DNA of 11,835 nucleotides from Candidatus Zixiibacteriota bacterium (GTDB lineage Bacteria > Zixibacteria > MSB-5A5 > GN15 > FEB-12): positions 14,596 through 26,430 of the forward strand of contig JACZYS010000006.1 in the NCBI GenBank assembly GCA_022570975.1. The letters run 5' to 3'. Below are positions 1 to 7,821 of this stretch, piece by piece. The notes below the pieces were generated by a model that saw nothing but the letters and a program-made list of their open reading frames with translations, did no database searches and was not told the origin of the DNA. The first letter of the stretch is position 1; each line of letters begins with the position of its first letter. The translations under genes were made by a program, and so were the position numbers.

Positions 1-66
1 TAAATAGGCATTGGTTTTGTCAAATTTTGTCCCGTTTATCTGATTTGTGTCAAATTCTCCGGTCAA
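1..66 (-). CDS. Possible 5' end of a divergent gene, cut by the window edge
   Basis: Read on the minus strand, a perfect AGGAGG (76-71) precedes a TTG codon at 66-64 with a 4-nt gap, and the frame stays open to the window edge. The 22 visible codons encode MTGEFDTNQINGTKF followed by DKTNAYL, a polar, Asn/Thr-rich stretch that matches no family I recognise. The same frame is also open further upstream and has an ATG at 117-115, so the start is uncertain; the ribosome site favours the TTG. If real, the gene is divergent from the small gene at 218 and both would be driven from 67-217. The evidence is one ribosome site and a short open frame, so this is tentative. Confidence 0.33.
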   Translation of the reverse strand, partial: MTGEFDTNQINGTKFDKTNAYL

Positions 67-70
67 GGTA

Positions 71-76
71 CCTCCT
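71..76 (-). promoter_or_regulatory. Candidate Shine-Dalgarno site for the left-edge partial gene
   Basis: The minus strand reads AGGAGG here, a full match to the anti-Shine-Dalgarno core. It lies 4 nt before a TTG that opens a frame running off the window. It decides in favour of TTG at 66-64 over the in-frame ATG at 117-115, which has no such site. A six-base match can arise by chance. Confidence 0.35.
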
Positions 77-207
77 AAAGCAAATTTCTTATTAAGCCGA
101 CAATATATATAGACCATATAATCGGTAGAAGCAAAAAAAATAATAATTATCTGGTCAACGACAACTGTAGATTTTACCCTTTCGCAGTGGTTTCGATTCA
201 AATTTCC

Positions 208-212
208 GGAGG
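208..212 (+). promoter_or_regulatory. Shine-Dalgarno site of the small membrane protein gene
   Basis: GGAGG stands 5 nt before the ATG at 218 and fixes that start. Upstream, TATAAT at 117-122 is a perfect -10 hexamer on the plus strand, but no convincing -35 element lies 16-18 nt before it, so I do not call a promoter. The rest of 67-207 holds nothing else I can name. Confidence 0.7.
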
Positions 213-217
213 CAGAA

Positions 218-466
218 ATGTTTGCTTGGTGTACAATTTTATTCGTTTTGGGAGTTTTGGCCTTTGTTGACTCTATATTCAACATGGGAGACATTTTCAG
301 AAAAGTGAATTCTGTATTTTTTATGCTGATATCAGTTGGACTCTTGGTCAGAACGGCTACCAAAATGAAAACACAAGAACATGAAAACCTTGAAGATCAG
401 ATTTCCAAATTGAAGCAACAGGTTAAAATACTGCAGGACGGTGAAAAGAAGTTGCAAGAGTTTTAG
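218..466 (+). CDS. Small membrane protein with two helices and a coiled-coil tail
   Basis: This 82-residue protein is not one I can name. Residues about 3-21 (AWCTILFVLGVLAFVDSIF) and 33-47 (VFFMLISVGLLVRTA) are hydrophobic enough to cross the membrane. They are separated by a short basic/polar loop (NMGDIFRKVNS). From about residue 49 the chain is charged, with leucine/isoleucine heptad spacing (LEDQISKLKQQVKILQDG) typical of a short coiled coil. By the positive-inside rule the tail, which follows RTATKMK, is probably cytoplasmic. The GGAGG site and ATG at 218 give a clear start. It is the only well-supported plus-strand gene, and its TAG (464-466) overlaps the opposing TPR gene's stop (465-463). 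A scaffolding or oligomerising role is conceivable, but nothing in the sequence proves a function. Confidence 0.75.
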   Translation: MFAWCTILFVLGVLAFVDSIFNMGDIFRKVNSVFFMLISVGLLVRTATKMKTQEHENLEDQISKLKQQVKILQDGEKKLQEF

Positions 467-2331
467 CCAATTATTTCTTTTTCTTCGGCGACCAGTATTT
501 CTCTTACTTTTGATATGAACGGATAATTTGGAAATTTTTCCAGAAGTAACTTATAAATCTCTTTAGCTTCTTCTTTTTTAGTTTCATCAACAAAATAATA
601 ATCAGCCTTTATTTTCAAACAGTATGGCAGGTAATATGATTCGGCAAATTCTTCTAACATTCGCTCAATGAGATTAAGGGTTTCAAAACTGTCTGCATTC
701 TTTATTGTTTGCCTAATGAGCTTGTATAAGGCCATGTCACCTAAAAGCCTGCTATTGTTGTCAACAATTGAAAGATAGCTGATTCTTGCAGAATCATACG
801 AATTTTTCGAGGAATAAAAATATGCCTCCGAATAATGATTGATTATTTCTCTGTTTGCCGAAGCCTCATCTATTACCAGAATCAACTCCAGAGCATCATT
901 GACATAGAAACCTCGCGGAAAGTCCACAATCAGTTTATTCAAGGCTGCTTTGCAGGAATCAATATTTTGCTGATAGAAATCTATGAGTGCCAGATGAAAG
1001 ACAATTTTTTCTTTATCATCTTTGATGATATGTCTGCTCAACAGAGCTTCATATTCCGTTTTTGCTTGGTCAAATTTGCGAAGCTTCAGAAGGCTGAGAG
1101 GTTTGGCCAGTTTAGATTTAAGCAAACCTATTCCACCTTGATAATAATTTATCACTGAATCATAATAGATGAGCGAGGTATGGTAATCGTTGAAATTATT
1201 GGCATAAATCTCACCAATTTGAAAAAGAGTTTCTGACCTTGATTGGATTACATCAATTTTTTCAAAGAGTGTGTCATATACGGCGATAGCTTCTTTGGTA
1301 AAGCCAGATTTGCTTAGTGCATCGGCGTATTTGAAATAGGTGTCATTTAAAACTGTGCTTGATTTATTGTGACGGAGTATGTATCTGCTCATTTTGATTG
1401 TCTGCGGATAGAGCTCTTTATCATAGCATTGGTTGAGAAAACTAACAAGACCTTTGCCGTTATTGTTATCTAATGAATCCAACCGGATAGAGAATTTGAA
1501 AGCGTCATCAAAACGGGCAGACAGCAAGTACAAAGAAGTGAGCATACCGGTGATAGCTTTGCTTTGGGTTTCTCTTATATAATCGGTCATCACTTTCTCT
1601 GTGATTGACGATGATTCCGGAAACTCAAACAATGATTTGATTCTTTTTGGGGCCTCGGCAGTTGACTGGGTAGTGTCTGTCATTCTTAAGCAATATTCAG
1701 AGGCGGCTTTTGCATACTCTCTTTGGTTTTTGTAGATATCCCCCTTTTGCAGGGCAAAAAGTTTCTTTTCGGAATTTGCAATTCTCAGTGAGTCAATAAG
1801 CTCAATTGCCTGTTCATGGAGATTGAGCAGTTTCAAATTATTGATTACCGAGATAAACTTATTTTTGTCATTATCTTTGATAAGGGAAACAGCCTGATTA
1901 AATTGGACCATTGCTTCATCTGTTTTTTCCTGCTTGGCCAAAAATTTCCCCAGAGTAATATAGTAATAATAATGATCGGGGCGTTTTTTTATCTGCCGGC
2001 GCACCAACTCTTCTCCTTTTTGATAATAAGCAAGATTTTCGTAGCACCTGAGCAGTTGGGAAATCACCGAGGGGTGGGTTGGATCGTCTTCATAAATGCT
2101 TTCAAGCAGAGCAGAAGCTGCCAGATAATTTTTCTCCAGCATCAGCCTTCGTATAACTTTTAGCTGGTCATTTGTTTTCACTCGACGGGATGTGATGTTA
2201 AGAACATTGTTCTTAGGAAGCTCTTTAATCTTCCCGGTTGTATCTCTGGTTCTGAGTCCTTCCGCATGCAGGAGAGGCAAAACAAGCAGGAAGACCAAAG
2301 AAATAGTAAGAACGATTCTTGATTTTGACAT
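463..2331 (-). CDS. Exported tetratricopeptide-repeat protein
   Basis: The product has 622 residues. The N-terminus has a basic start (MSKSR), a hydrophobic core (IVLTISLVFLLVLPLL) and a likely cleavage site near HAEG at 22-25, so the protein should be exported to the periplasm. The rest is helical. TPR-like pairs are clearest at about 66-150 (LAASALLESIYEDDP and DEAMVQFNQAVSL), 328-400 (KEAIAVYDTLFEK and TSLIYYDSVINYY), 415-435 (FDQAKTEYEALLS) and the C-terminus (KEEAKEIYKLLLEKFPNYP). TPR solenoids act as protein-binding scaffolds; the partner is unknown. The ATG at 2331 lies 33 nt after the DUF4175 stop with no clear Shine-Dalgarno sequence, so coupled expression with that gene is likely. 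The two proteins may work together at the envelope. The overall TPR assignment is strong; a specific role is not supported. Confidence 0.88.
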   Translation of the reverse strand: MSKSRIVLTISLVFLLVLPLLHAEGLRTRDTTGKIKELPKNNVLNITSRRVKTNDQLKVIRRLMLEKNYLAASALLESIYEDDPTHPSVISQLLRCYENLAYYQKGEELVRRQIKKRPDHYYYYITLGKFLAKQEKTDEAMVQFNQAVSLIKDNDKNKFISVINNLKLLNLHEQAIELIDSLRIANSEKKLFALQKGDIYKNQREYAKAASEYCLRMTDTTQSTAEAPKRIKSLFEFPESSSITEKVMTDYIRETQSKAITGMLTSLYLLSARFDDAFKFSIRLDSLDNNNGKGLVSFLNQCYDKELYPQTIKMSRYILRHNKSSTVLNDTYFKYADALSKSGFTKEAIAVYDTLFEKIDVIQSRSETLFQIGEIYANNFNDYHTSLIYYDSVINYYQGGIGLLKSKLAKPLSLLKLRKFDQAKTEYEALLSRHIIKDDKEKIVFHLALIDFYQQNIDSCKAALNKLIVDFPRGFYVNDALELILVIDEASANREIINHYSEAYFYSSKNSYDSARISYLSIVDNNSRLLGDMALYKLIRQTIKNADSFETLNLIERMLEEFAESYYLPYCLKIKADYYFVDETKKEEAKEIYKLLLEKFPNYPFISKVREILVAEEKEIIG

Positions 2332-2364
2332 AACTAAGTAAAAAATATCTTCTCAACCAAATTG

Positions 2365-5300
2365 CTATTTTTGCTGCTCGGCGTTTAGGAGCGCTTTAAA
2401 ATACGCCTTAATCTGTTTTTCATATTGTGGCGGATAGCTGTCACCCAGATAATTGTTAAGTCTGTTTTCAAACTCCTGACGATTGTTGAGAATATCGTTG
2501 GTCAATTCCGGTGGCAAAAAGACAGCTTCTGTTGTGGCCGTGTTTGATTTTCTCTGATCGGTAAAATCTTTGCGGTATAATGAGCGGGAAGCTTCCATCA
2601 TTCTGGAATAAATTTTCAACTGTCTTTCCAGAATCTCCTGCCCAATTTCACCGGTCTGCATTGCTTCTTCAATTTTTTTCATCTCTTTGGCAATTTCATC
2701 CAGCCGCCCCAGTATTTGTCTTGAGCCGCCGAATTCTTTGTTAAGTTCTTCCATTGATTTTCTTATGGCCGACTGTTCCGCGGCCAGTTTTCTCATTGCC
2801 TCTTTACCCTGTGCACCGGGTTTCGGGTTGGCACCCGGGTTATTGCACTGGCTCTGGGTCTGTTTATTAAGCTCACTTTGTTGTTCAGATATTGATTGAA
2901 GTTTTGAGGTCGGCTTGCTGCAGCTGCCGCCTTTGTCGCAGTTATTCTGTTGATCAAGTGATTCCATAAGTCTGACAGCAGCCTTGTTGAGGTAGGCCAT
3001 GGCATTCTGTTGATTATTTGCTGCCTGAAATCCTTTTTTATTATCAAAGCCTGCTTTGGCCAGTTCCATATTCTGAATTGTTTGATTGAGCAGGGACTGA
3101 AGCTCGGCGGCAATAAAAGGAGACTGCTTGCCAAGCTCGGAAATTCTGTTGCCCAGGCCGGCACAGGAACTTATCAAATCCTGCTGGGCGGCAGCTATAT
3201 CTCTTAAGACAATCGAAGCCGGGTCAATTCTTCCCGCATTCTTGAGAAGTTCTTCCTGGTTCTGAGAAAGATGGTTGGCGTCATCAATTGCATCTCTCAT
3301 TGCTTTTTTGATTTTATCCTGATCGTCACCTTTCATAGCGGCCAGCTGTTGCTGCATTTGGTCAACCATCTCAAGCAGTTTTGTTAGCGCCTTTTTCCCC
3401 TGGTCTTTGGCACTTTCCTTGTTTTGGTCAGACATTGCCTTTGACATCTTCTCCATATTTTTATCAGCGTCTGTATTTTCTATTGCTTTAGAAAACTTTT
3501 CTGATTCCGGTGATTCTTTTAAATCAGGGTCTTTAAACAGCTCTTTTAGTTCTGCTACAGATTTTTTTAGATCGTTTAAAGACTCTTTGATGTTGTCCTC
3601 GCTCTGTTTCATGGAGGGGAGCTCTTTTTTGTCTGACTCGCTGGTCTTGTTATTCATCTCCTCCTGTCTCTTGGCAAGTTCCTCGGCCTGACGAAGCATG
3701 GCTTCCATTTTTTGTTCAAGCTGAAGTTTCTTAAGCAGGGCCAGAGTTCTTTTGAGCCTTTCCAGCAAATCTTTTTGTGACATCTCAAAATTCTTAATTG
3801 CTTCTTTTAGCTCCTGCTGATTCATTTTCTTGAGAGCTTCCATCAGCTTCTTTTGAGCCTCTTTCATCTCCGGAGTTGCAATTTCCGCATATAGTTTTTG
3901 GATCTGCTCCAATTTTTCTATTACTTCACGGCTGATGAGATTATTCTCGGCAACTTTTTCAACAGATTTATTCATCTGCTCAGCCATCTGCTCAATGTTT
4001 TTTAGTAGTTCTTCATTTTTTTGTGCAAGTTTTTCAATCTCTTTTTTGTTCTGCCAGTCCATTTTTTTGGACTGCCTGGTCTGAGATTGAAGTTTGCGGT
4101 TGATCTGTTTTAGCTGCTCGGTTAGTTCCTTACCGGTATTTAAGAGCTCTTCTGATTTTATTATTCTCTGTGCACTTTCACCCTCTATATCAGCTATCAG
4201 TTCATCAAGCGACGGCAGACGAGCAATATAACGGTTGGACTCGGTTATTTTTGAGCCTGAGATTCTGTCGTTGTCGGCGACTTCAAAATAGTACTGAACG
4301 TAATCACCCGGAAAAAGGTTCATAACGTCCAAATCCCAGTTAAATTCAATTTCTCCTTCGGTCTTAATTCTATCAGAAAAATGCAGTACGGCAACATTTT
4401 CATCGGAGATATTCCTCTGGGAAAAAATGGAGTATTTTAAAACCAGAGAAGAAAATCCATAATCATCATATATTCTCAATTTGAGCGGAAGCAACATTTC
4501 ATCTGACAAATTGACATCAAAACCGGGACGGATAACATCTATCGACGGATACTCATCGGGAATTTCAGTAACGTAATATTCTATTGGGTCGGGGTTTTCT
4601 TCATCCAAACGATTGATAAGCCTTATGTAATAGGAAAACGAATTCTCTACCACAAATGACACCGTGGCTGTTTTGCCTTCTACTTTCATTGGGAGGTTAC
4701 CGATTTCTTCGGTTATCAACTCAGCCGTCTCAACCGGCATATTGGTTTTAATCTGCATGGAAACCCGGCTGCCGGTAACAGCGGCAAGAGAACCCTTGTT
4801 TTCATCTATGACAGACGGTTCCTGCCCGGTATAATCCGGATAAAAGATGGAGAGTTTTATTTCATTGACTCGGGGACGGTCAACAACATCGATTTTTTTG
4901 ATTTCGGTTTGTAATTTTCCCGACTCAACATAATAATCAAACGATTTGTTTACCTGCCTAAGATTTAAGACAAAACTCAACGAGTCTCCAAAATCAATTG
5001 CAAATTTTCTTTGCAATTTTAAGTCAATAATACTCTCCTGCCAGCTCCCTCCGGCATAGCGATAATGGATTATTGCTTCATCTGGAAAGTTGTCTCCGGT
5101 CAGAAAACCGCCGATGGTGATGTCTCTGTATTTTATCCACTCACCGGAAGAGGGATTGGCCGCAAGTCTGTAACCTAATGGCGGAGCAACAACGGAAGTG
5201 GGGTTGGAATAAACATTGTAAGAGTGGCTGAAAAGTCCGGGAAGGATTAAGACAAACAAAGTTGCAACAGTCGCTGCGACGGCAAGTCTTTTTGAGTTTC

Positions 5301-5751
5301 TCAAAAACGAACTAAATGAAAGAGCCGAATCAAAATTAACCGAGGACATTTTTTCTAAGGCCTGTTTGAGATTAAGATTAATTAGATCTTTGGAAAAACT
5401 CTCCGGGGCTTCATTACGGGCAAACTGTATGGCTGCTACCAGCCTCCCTTTTAGATCGGGATAGTTTTTTTCCAGACTGACGGCAACATTATCAATATTT
5501 CCTTCAAACAACTTAGCAATAGAGTAACGAGCAAAAAAGTAAATGGTCAGTAAAGCCGAAAGGACCAACAGTGATATTTTTATGGCAACCGGAAGGATGA
5601 CAATATTTGCCACCAAGGTTAAGATGAACATGGTGAGAACCAAAGAGGTGATTGTGGTCAGCAGTCCGGCGGTAAAGAGAATGATTTTCTGTTTCAACAA
5701 AATAAGTTTCAACTTACTTATCAGCTTATCCGGAGAATTTATCTTATCCAT
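2365..5751 (-). CDS. DUF4175 family membrane protein with long periplasmic coiled coil
   Basis: The 1128-residue product has the layout of the large DUF4175 family proteins, which are uncharacterised and sometimes labelled 'ATPase' without any nucleotide-binding motif. None is visible here either. Hydrophobic helices lie at about 23-46, 50-73 and 155-173. A beta-rich region follows (about 180-510) with repeated modules such as IKLSIFYPDYTGQEPS and LRIYDDYGFSSLVLKY, consistent with Ig-like domains. From about 515 to 1050 the chain is charged, rich in Gln, Lys, Glu and Met, and predicted to form long coiled coils. The C-terminus has the family-like motifs MMEASRSLYRKDFTDQR and YPPQYEKQIKAYFKALL. 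Most of the protein therefore projects into the periplasm from a membrane anchor. AGAGG-type Shine-Dalgarno bases sit 7 nt before the ATG at 5751. It follows the DUF4159 gene by 51 nt and precedes the TPR gene by 33 nt. The family call is fairly secure; the function is unknown. Confidence 0.85.
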   Translation of the reverse strand: MDKINSPDKLISKLKLILLKQKIILFTAGLLTTITSLVLTMFILTLVANIVILPVAIKISLLVLSALLTIYFFARYSIAKLFEGNIDNVAVSLEKNYPDLKGRLVAAIQFARNEAPESFSKDLINLNLKQALEKMSSVNFDSALSFSSFLRNSKRLAVAATVATLFVLILPGLFSHSYNVYSNPTSVVAPPLGYRLAANPSSGEWIKYRDITIGGFLTGDNFPDEAIIHYRYAGGSWQESIIDLKLQRKFAIDFGDSLSFVLNLRQVNKSFDYYVESGKLQTEIKKIDVVDRPRVNEIKLSIFYPDYTGQEPSVIDENKGSLAAVTGSRVSMQIKTNMPVETAELITEEIGNLPMKVEGKTATVSFVVENSFSYYIRLINRLDEENPDPIEYYVTEIPDEYPSIDVIRPGFDVNLSDEMLLPLKLRIYDDYGFSSLVLKYSIFSQRNISDENVAVLHFSDRIKTEGEIEFNWDLDVMNLFPGDYVQYYFEVADNDRISGSKITESNRYIARLPSLDELIADIEGESAQRIIKSEELLNTGKELTEQLKQINRKLQSQTRQSKKMDWQNKKEIEKLAQKNEELLKNIEQMAEQMNKSVEKVAENNLISREVIEKLEQIQKLYAEIATPEMKEAQKKLMEALKKMNQQELKEAIKNFEMSQKDLLERLKRTLALLKKLQLEQKMEAMLRQAEELAKRQEEMNNKTSESDKKELPSMKQSEDNIKESLNDLKKSVAELKELFKDPDLKESPESEKFSKAIENTDADKNMEKMSKAMSDQNKESAKDQGKKALTKLLEMVDQMQQQLAAMKGDDQDKIKKAMRDAIDDANHLSQNQEELLKNAGRIDPASIVLRDIAAAQQDLISSCAGLGNRISELGKQSPFIAAELQSLLNQTIQNMELAKAGFDNKKGFQAANNQQNAMAYLNKAAVRLMESLDQQNNCDKGGSCSKPTSKLQSISEQQSELNKQTQSQCNNPGANPKPGAQGKEAMRKLAAEQSAIRKSMEELNKEFGGSRQILGRLDEIAKEMKKIEEAMQTGEIGQEILERQLKIYSRMMEASRSLYRKDFTDQRKSNTATTEAVFLPPELTNDILNNRQEFENRLNNYLGDSYPPQYEKQIKAYFKALLNAEQQK

Positions 5752-5802
5752 CTGTAAACCTCTTTTTTTAAAAAATATTTATTTAAAGTTCAGTAACAGT
5801 AT

Positions 5803-6540
5803 CTAATACAACAGGGCATAACTGATTATGTTCACACCCATTTTAAAGGCCTCAAGCCGTTTTTCCGGCGGGTCATTATGAACGGCTGCGTCTTCCCATC
5901 CGTCGCCTATATCAGATTCAACAAGAAAATATAGGACCACTCTTCCGTTTAAAATAATTGCGTGCCCTCTGGGCGGTTTGCTGTCATGCTCATGTATTTT
6001 GGGAGGGCCGTTGTGGAAGTCATAAAAGGAGTGGTATATGGGATGGTTAAAAGGAAGCTCCACAACTTCTCTCTCCGGAAAAAGAGATTCCATCTCTTTT
6101 ATGAAAGATCCGTTCATTCCATATGAATCATTTACAAATAGAAATCCACCTTTCACCAGATATTCTCTGAGCGTTTCTTTTTCTTCGCTTGTAAAAGATA
6201 TGGGAGAATGGCCGGTGGCAAACAAGAATGGATAGTTAAACAAATCTGCATCGGTTAAAGAAATTTTGTGCTCAAAAGTATCTACCGGAAAAGATGACTC
6301 TCTGTTTATGAATCTTAACATATTGGAAACAGCAGAGCTTCCCCAATACCAATCACCCCCGCTTGAATAATGCAGACGGGCAATTTTTATCTGAGGCTTT
6401 TCTGTTTGTCCGGGTTGAGAACTCCTTTTTAATGTTCTTTCTAAAATGGCTTCTACCGATGACTGAGTAAACCCCTGCCCGGATGCAATAAGCAAGATAA
6501 GTATTAAATAAATAACAAATTTTATCGGTTTGGTTCCCAT
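5803..6540 (-). CDS. Exported DUF4159 domain protein
   Basis: This 245-residue protein starts with a signal peptide (hydrophobic 7-20, likely cleavage near GQGFTQ at 21-26). The remainder is one DUF4159 domain, related in fold to the class I glutamine-amidotransferase-like group. Family hallmarks are visible: ARLHYSSGGDWYWG at 54-67, YPFLFATGHSPISFT at 103-117, LREYLVKGGFLFVNDSYG at 124-141, LPFNHPIY at 162-169, VESDIGDGWEDA at 207-218 and GVNIISYAL at 235-243. No catalytic Cys-His-Glu triad is evident, so binding is likelier than catalysis. DUF4159 proteins recur beside DUF4175 and MoxR/BatA-type genes in FCB-group genomes, which fits the next gene here. The ATG at 6540 has no Shine-Dalgarno sequence. 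TATATT sits 6-11 nt before it, so leaderless expression is possible, although the -35 match is poor. Confidence 0.86.
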   Translation of the reverse strand: MGTKPIKFVIYLILILLIASGQGFTQSSVEAILERTLKRSSQPGQTEKPQIKIARLHYSSGGDWYWGSSAVSNMLRFINRESSFPVDTFEHKISLTDADLFNYPFLFATGHSPISFTSEEKETLREYLVKGGFLFVNDSYGMNGSFIKEMESLFPEREVVELPFNHPIYHSFYDFHNGPPKIHEHDSKPPRGHAIILNGRVVLYFLVESDIGDGWEDAAVHNDPPEKRLEAFKMGVNIISYALLY

Positions 6541-6627
6541 ATTATAATATACACTAAAAATTGGATTTTTGATGAAAAAAATGAGACTAAAAACAGCTAT
6601 TTTGCTTATTGTTTAGCCCATTTCAGA

Positions 6628-7809
6628 CTAATGAATCAGTTTTGCCTGTGCAACCTCTTTTGCTTCTTCATAGACTGAATTTATGGAGAGATTTTTATCT
6701 CTGGCAATTTTCTTGCAGTCTTCGTATTCCGGCTCGGCCGAGTATATTTTTGAAGCTTTTTTCCCAATTTTTATTCTGATTTTGCCATGTTTGGTTTCAA
6801 CCGTTGTTGTTTCTCTGGAAAGTATTGACCTGTTTATTCTCCGGACTCTTATTCCCAGAGTTGGGATCTCTGAATAAATTCTTTCCAGTGTCTTTTCTAC
6901 ATTTTCATTTTTAACCATAACACTCAGCATTGTTGCCGGGCGGTTTTTTTTCATCTGAATTGGAGTGAGATATAAATCCAAAATCTCTCCCCCCCAAATT
7001 CTCTCTGCCGCAAATGAAATCTGCTCAGCGCTTATATTATCTATATTTGTTTCAAGGAGAGTTATTTCTTCTGTTTTGAAATTTGAAGAAACTTCTTCAG
7101 TCTCACCCAGCCATACTCTCAAGATGTTTGGAATTTCTAAATCTCTACTGCCGGCCCCATAACCAATTTTTTGCAAGGTCATCTCTGGCATGTTCCCAAA
7201 TGATTCTGCAACAGTTGCAATGATAGCAGCACCGGTGGGCGTGGTCAATTCAGAATTTATACCTTTCGAATAAAGAGGGATATCTTTCAAAATTTCAAGT
7301 GTTGCCGGCGCCGGAAGAGGGATTTCTCCATGCTGGCATTTTACGAAGCCACTGCCAACATGAATTTTTGAACAGAATATTTTCTCAATCTTAAGTTCAT
7401 TAAGTCCAATGACGGCTCCAACAATGTCGGCGATTGAATCAACCGCCCCTATTTCATGAAAATGAATCTCTTCGACATTTTTTGAATGTATCTTAGCTTC
7501 AGCCAGGGCGAGTTTATGAAATATTTTTATTGATCTATCAATTATATCTTTGCCAAGCGAGGAATTTTTGAGAACAGCTACGATATCTTTATAGGTGCGG
7601 TGGGCGTGCTCATTCTGCGGTGAGACATCTACTTTGAGAGCAGAAATTGAGTTTTTTAAAACCGGATTTGATTTTAGTTCAACTTGCGGAAGGTTTAATT
7701 TTTTTAATTCAGATTCGCATTTTTTCAGGTCCATACCCAAATCTGTCAAGGCACCAAGAATCATGTCGCCGCTGATACCTGCCGAGCAGTCAAAATATGC
7801 TATTTTCAT
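6628..7809 (-). CDS. larC: LarC, nickel insertion enzyme for the nickel-pincer nucleotide cofactor
   Basis: LarC is the CTP-dependent cyclometallase that inserts Ni into the pyridinium bis-thiocarboxylate mononucleotide to complete the NPN cofactor of lactate racemase and related enzymes. The 393-residue chain has the typical N-terminal motif YFDCSAGISGDMILGALTDLG (5-25, abridged), a His-containing loop NEHAHRTYKDI (66-76), EIHFHEIGAVDSIADIVG (114-131), HGEIPLPAPATLEIL (160-174) and ELTTPTGAAI (187-196). The C-terminal half carries LETNIDNISAEQ (252-263), LTPIQMKKNRPA (281-292) and PEYEDCKKIA near the end. In Lactobacillus plantarum larC is split into two overlapping frames joined by ribosomal frameshifting; here it is one uninterrupted frame. 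The ATG at 7809 is 12 nt after the larB stop, with GGA bases from that junction serving as a weak ribosome site. It is the last gene of the lar operon. Confidence 0.95.
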   Translation of the reverse strand: MKIAYFDCSAGISGDMILGALTDLGMDLKKCESELKKLNLPQVELKSNPVLKNSISALKVDVSPQNEHAHRTYKDIVAVLKNSSLGKDIIDRSIKIFHKLALAEAKIHSKNVEEIHFHEIGAVDSIADIVGAVIGLNELKIEKIFCSKIHVGSGFVKCQHGEIPLPAPATLEILKDIPLYSKGINSELTTPTGAAIIATVAESFGNMPEMTLQKIGYGAGSRDLEIPNILRVWLGETEEVSSNFKTEEITLLETNIDNISAEQISFAAERIWGGEILDLYLTPIQMKKNRPATMLSVMVKNENVEKTLERIYSEIPTLGIRVRRINRSILSRETTTVETKHGKIRIKIGKKASKIYSAEPEYEDCKKIARDKNLSINSVYEEAKEVAQAKLIH

Positions 7810-7821
7810 AATTTCATTCCG

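Noticed and set aside
835..1158. Plus-strand 107-codon frame opposite the TPR gene
   Set aside because: It is a shadow of a long helical gene; no ribosome site, domain or conserved motif supports it.
2793..3164. Minus-strand 123-codon frame inside the DUF4175 gene
   Set aside because: It is an alternative frame fully inside a well-supported gene, with low-complexity composition and no family resemblance.
3407..3691. Plus-strand open frame of 94 codons, serine/phenylalanine-rich
   Set aside because: It is the antisense shadow of the Lys/Glu/Asp-rich coiled coil of the DUF4175 gene, which has strong family features; no ribosome site or independent homology is visible.
5752..5802. AT-rich palindromic stretch between the DUF4159 and DUF4175 genes
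   Set aside because: The pairing is only A and T with no GC stem, so neither a terminator nor an operator can be supported.
6570..6627. Terminator after larC
   Set aside because: T-rich runs exist, but only a 4-bp GCTA/TAGC stem can be paired, too weak to call.
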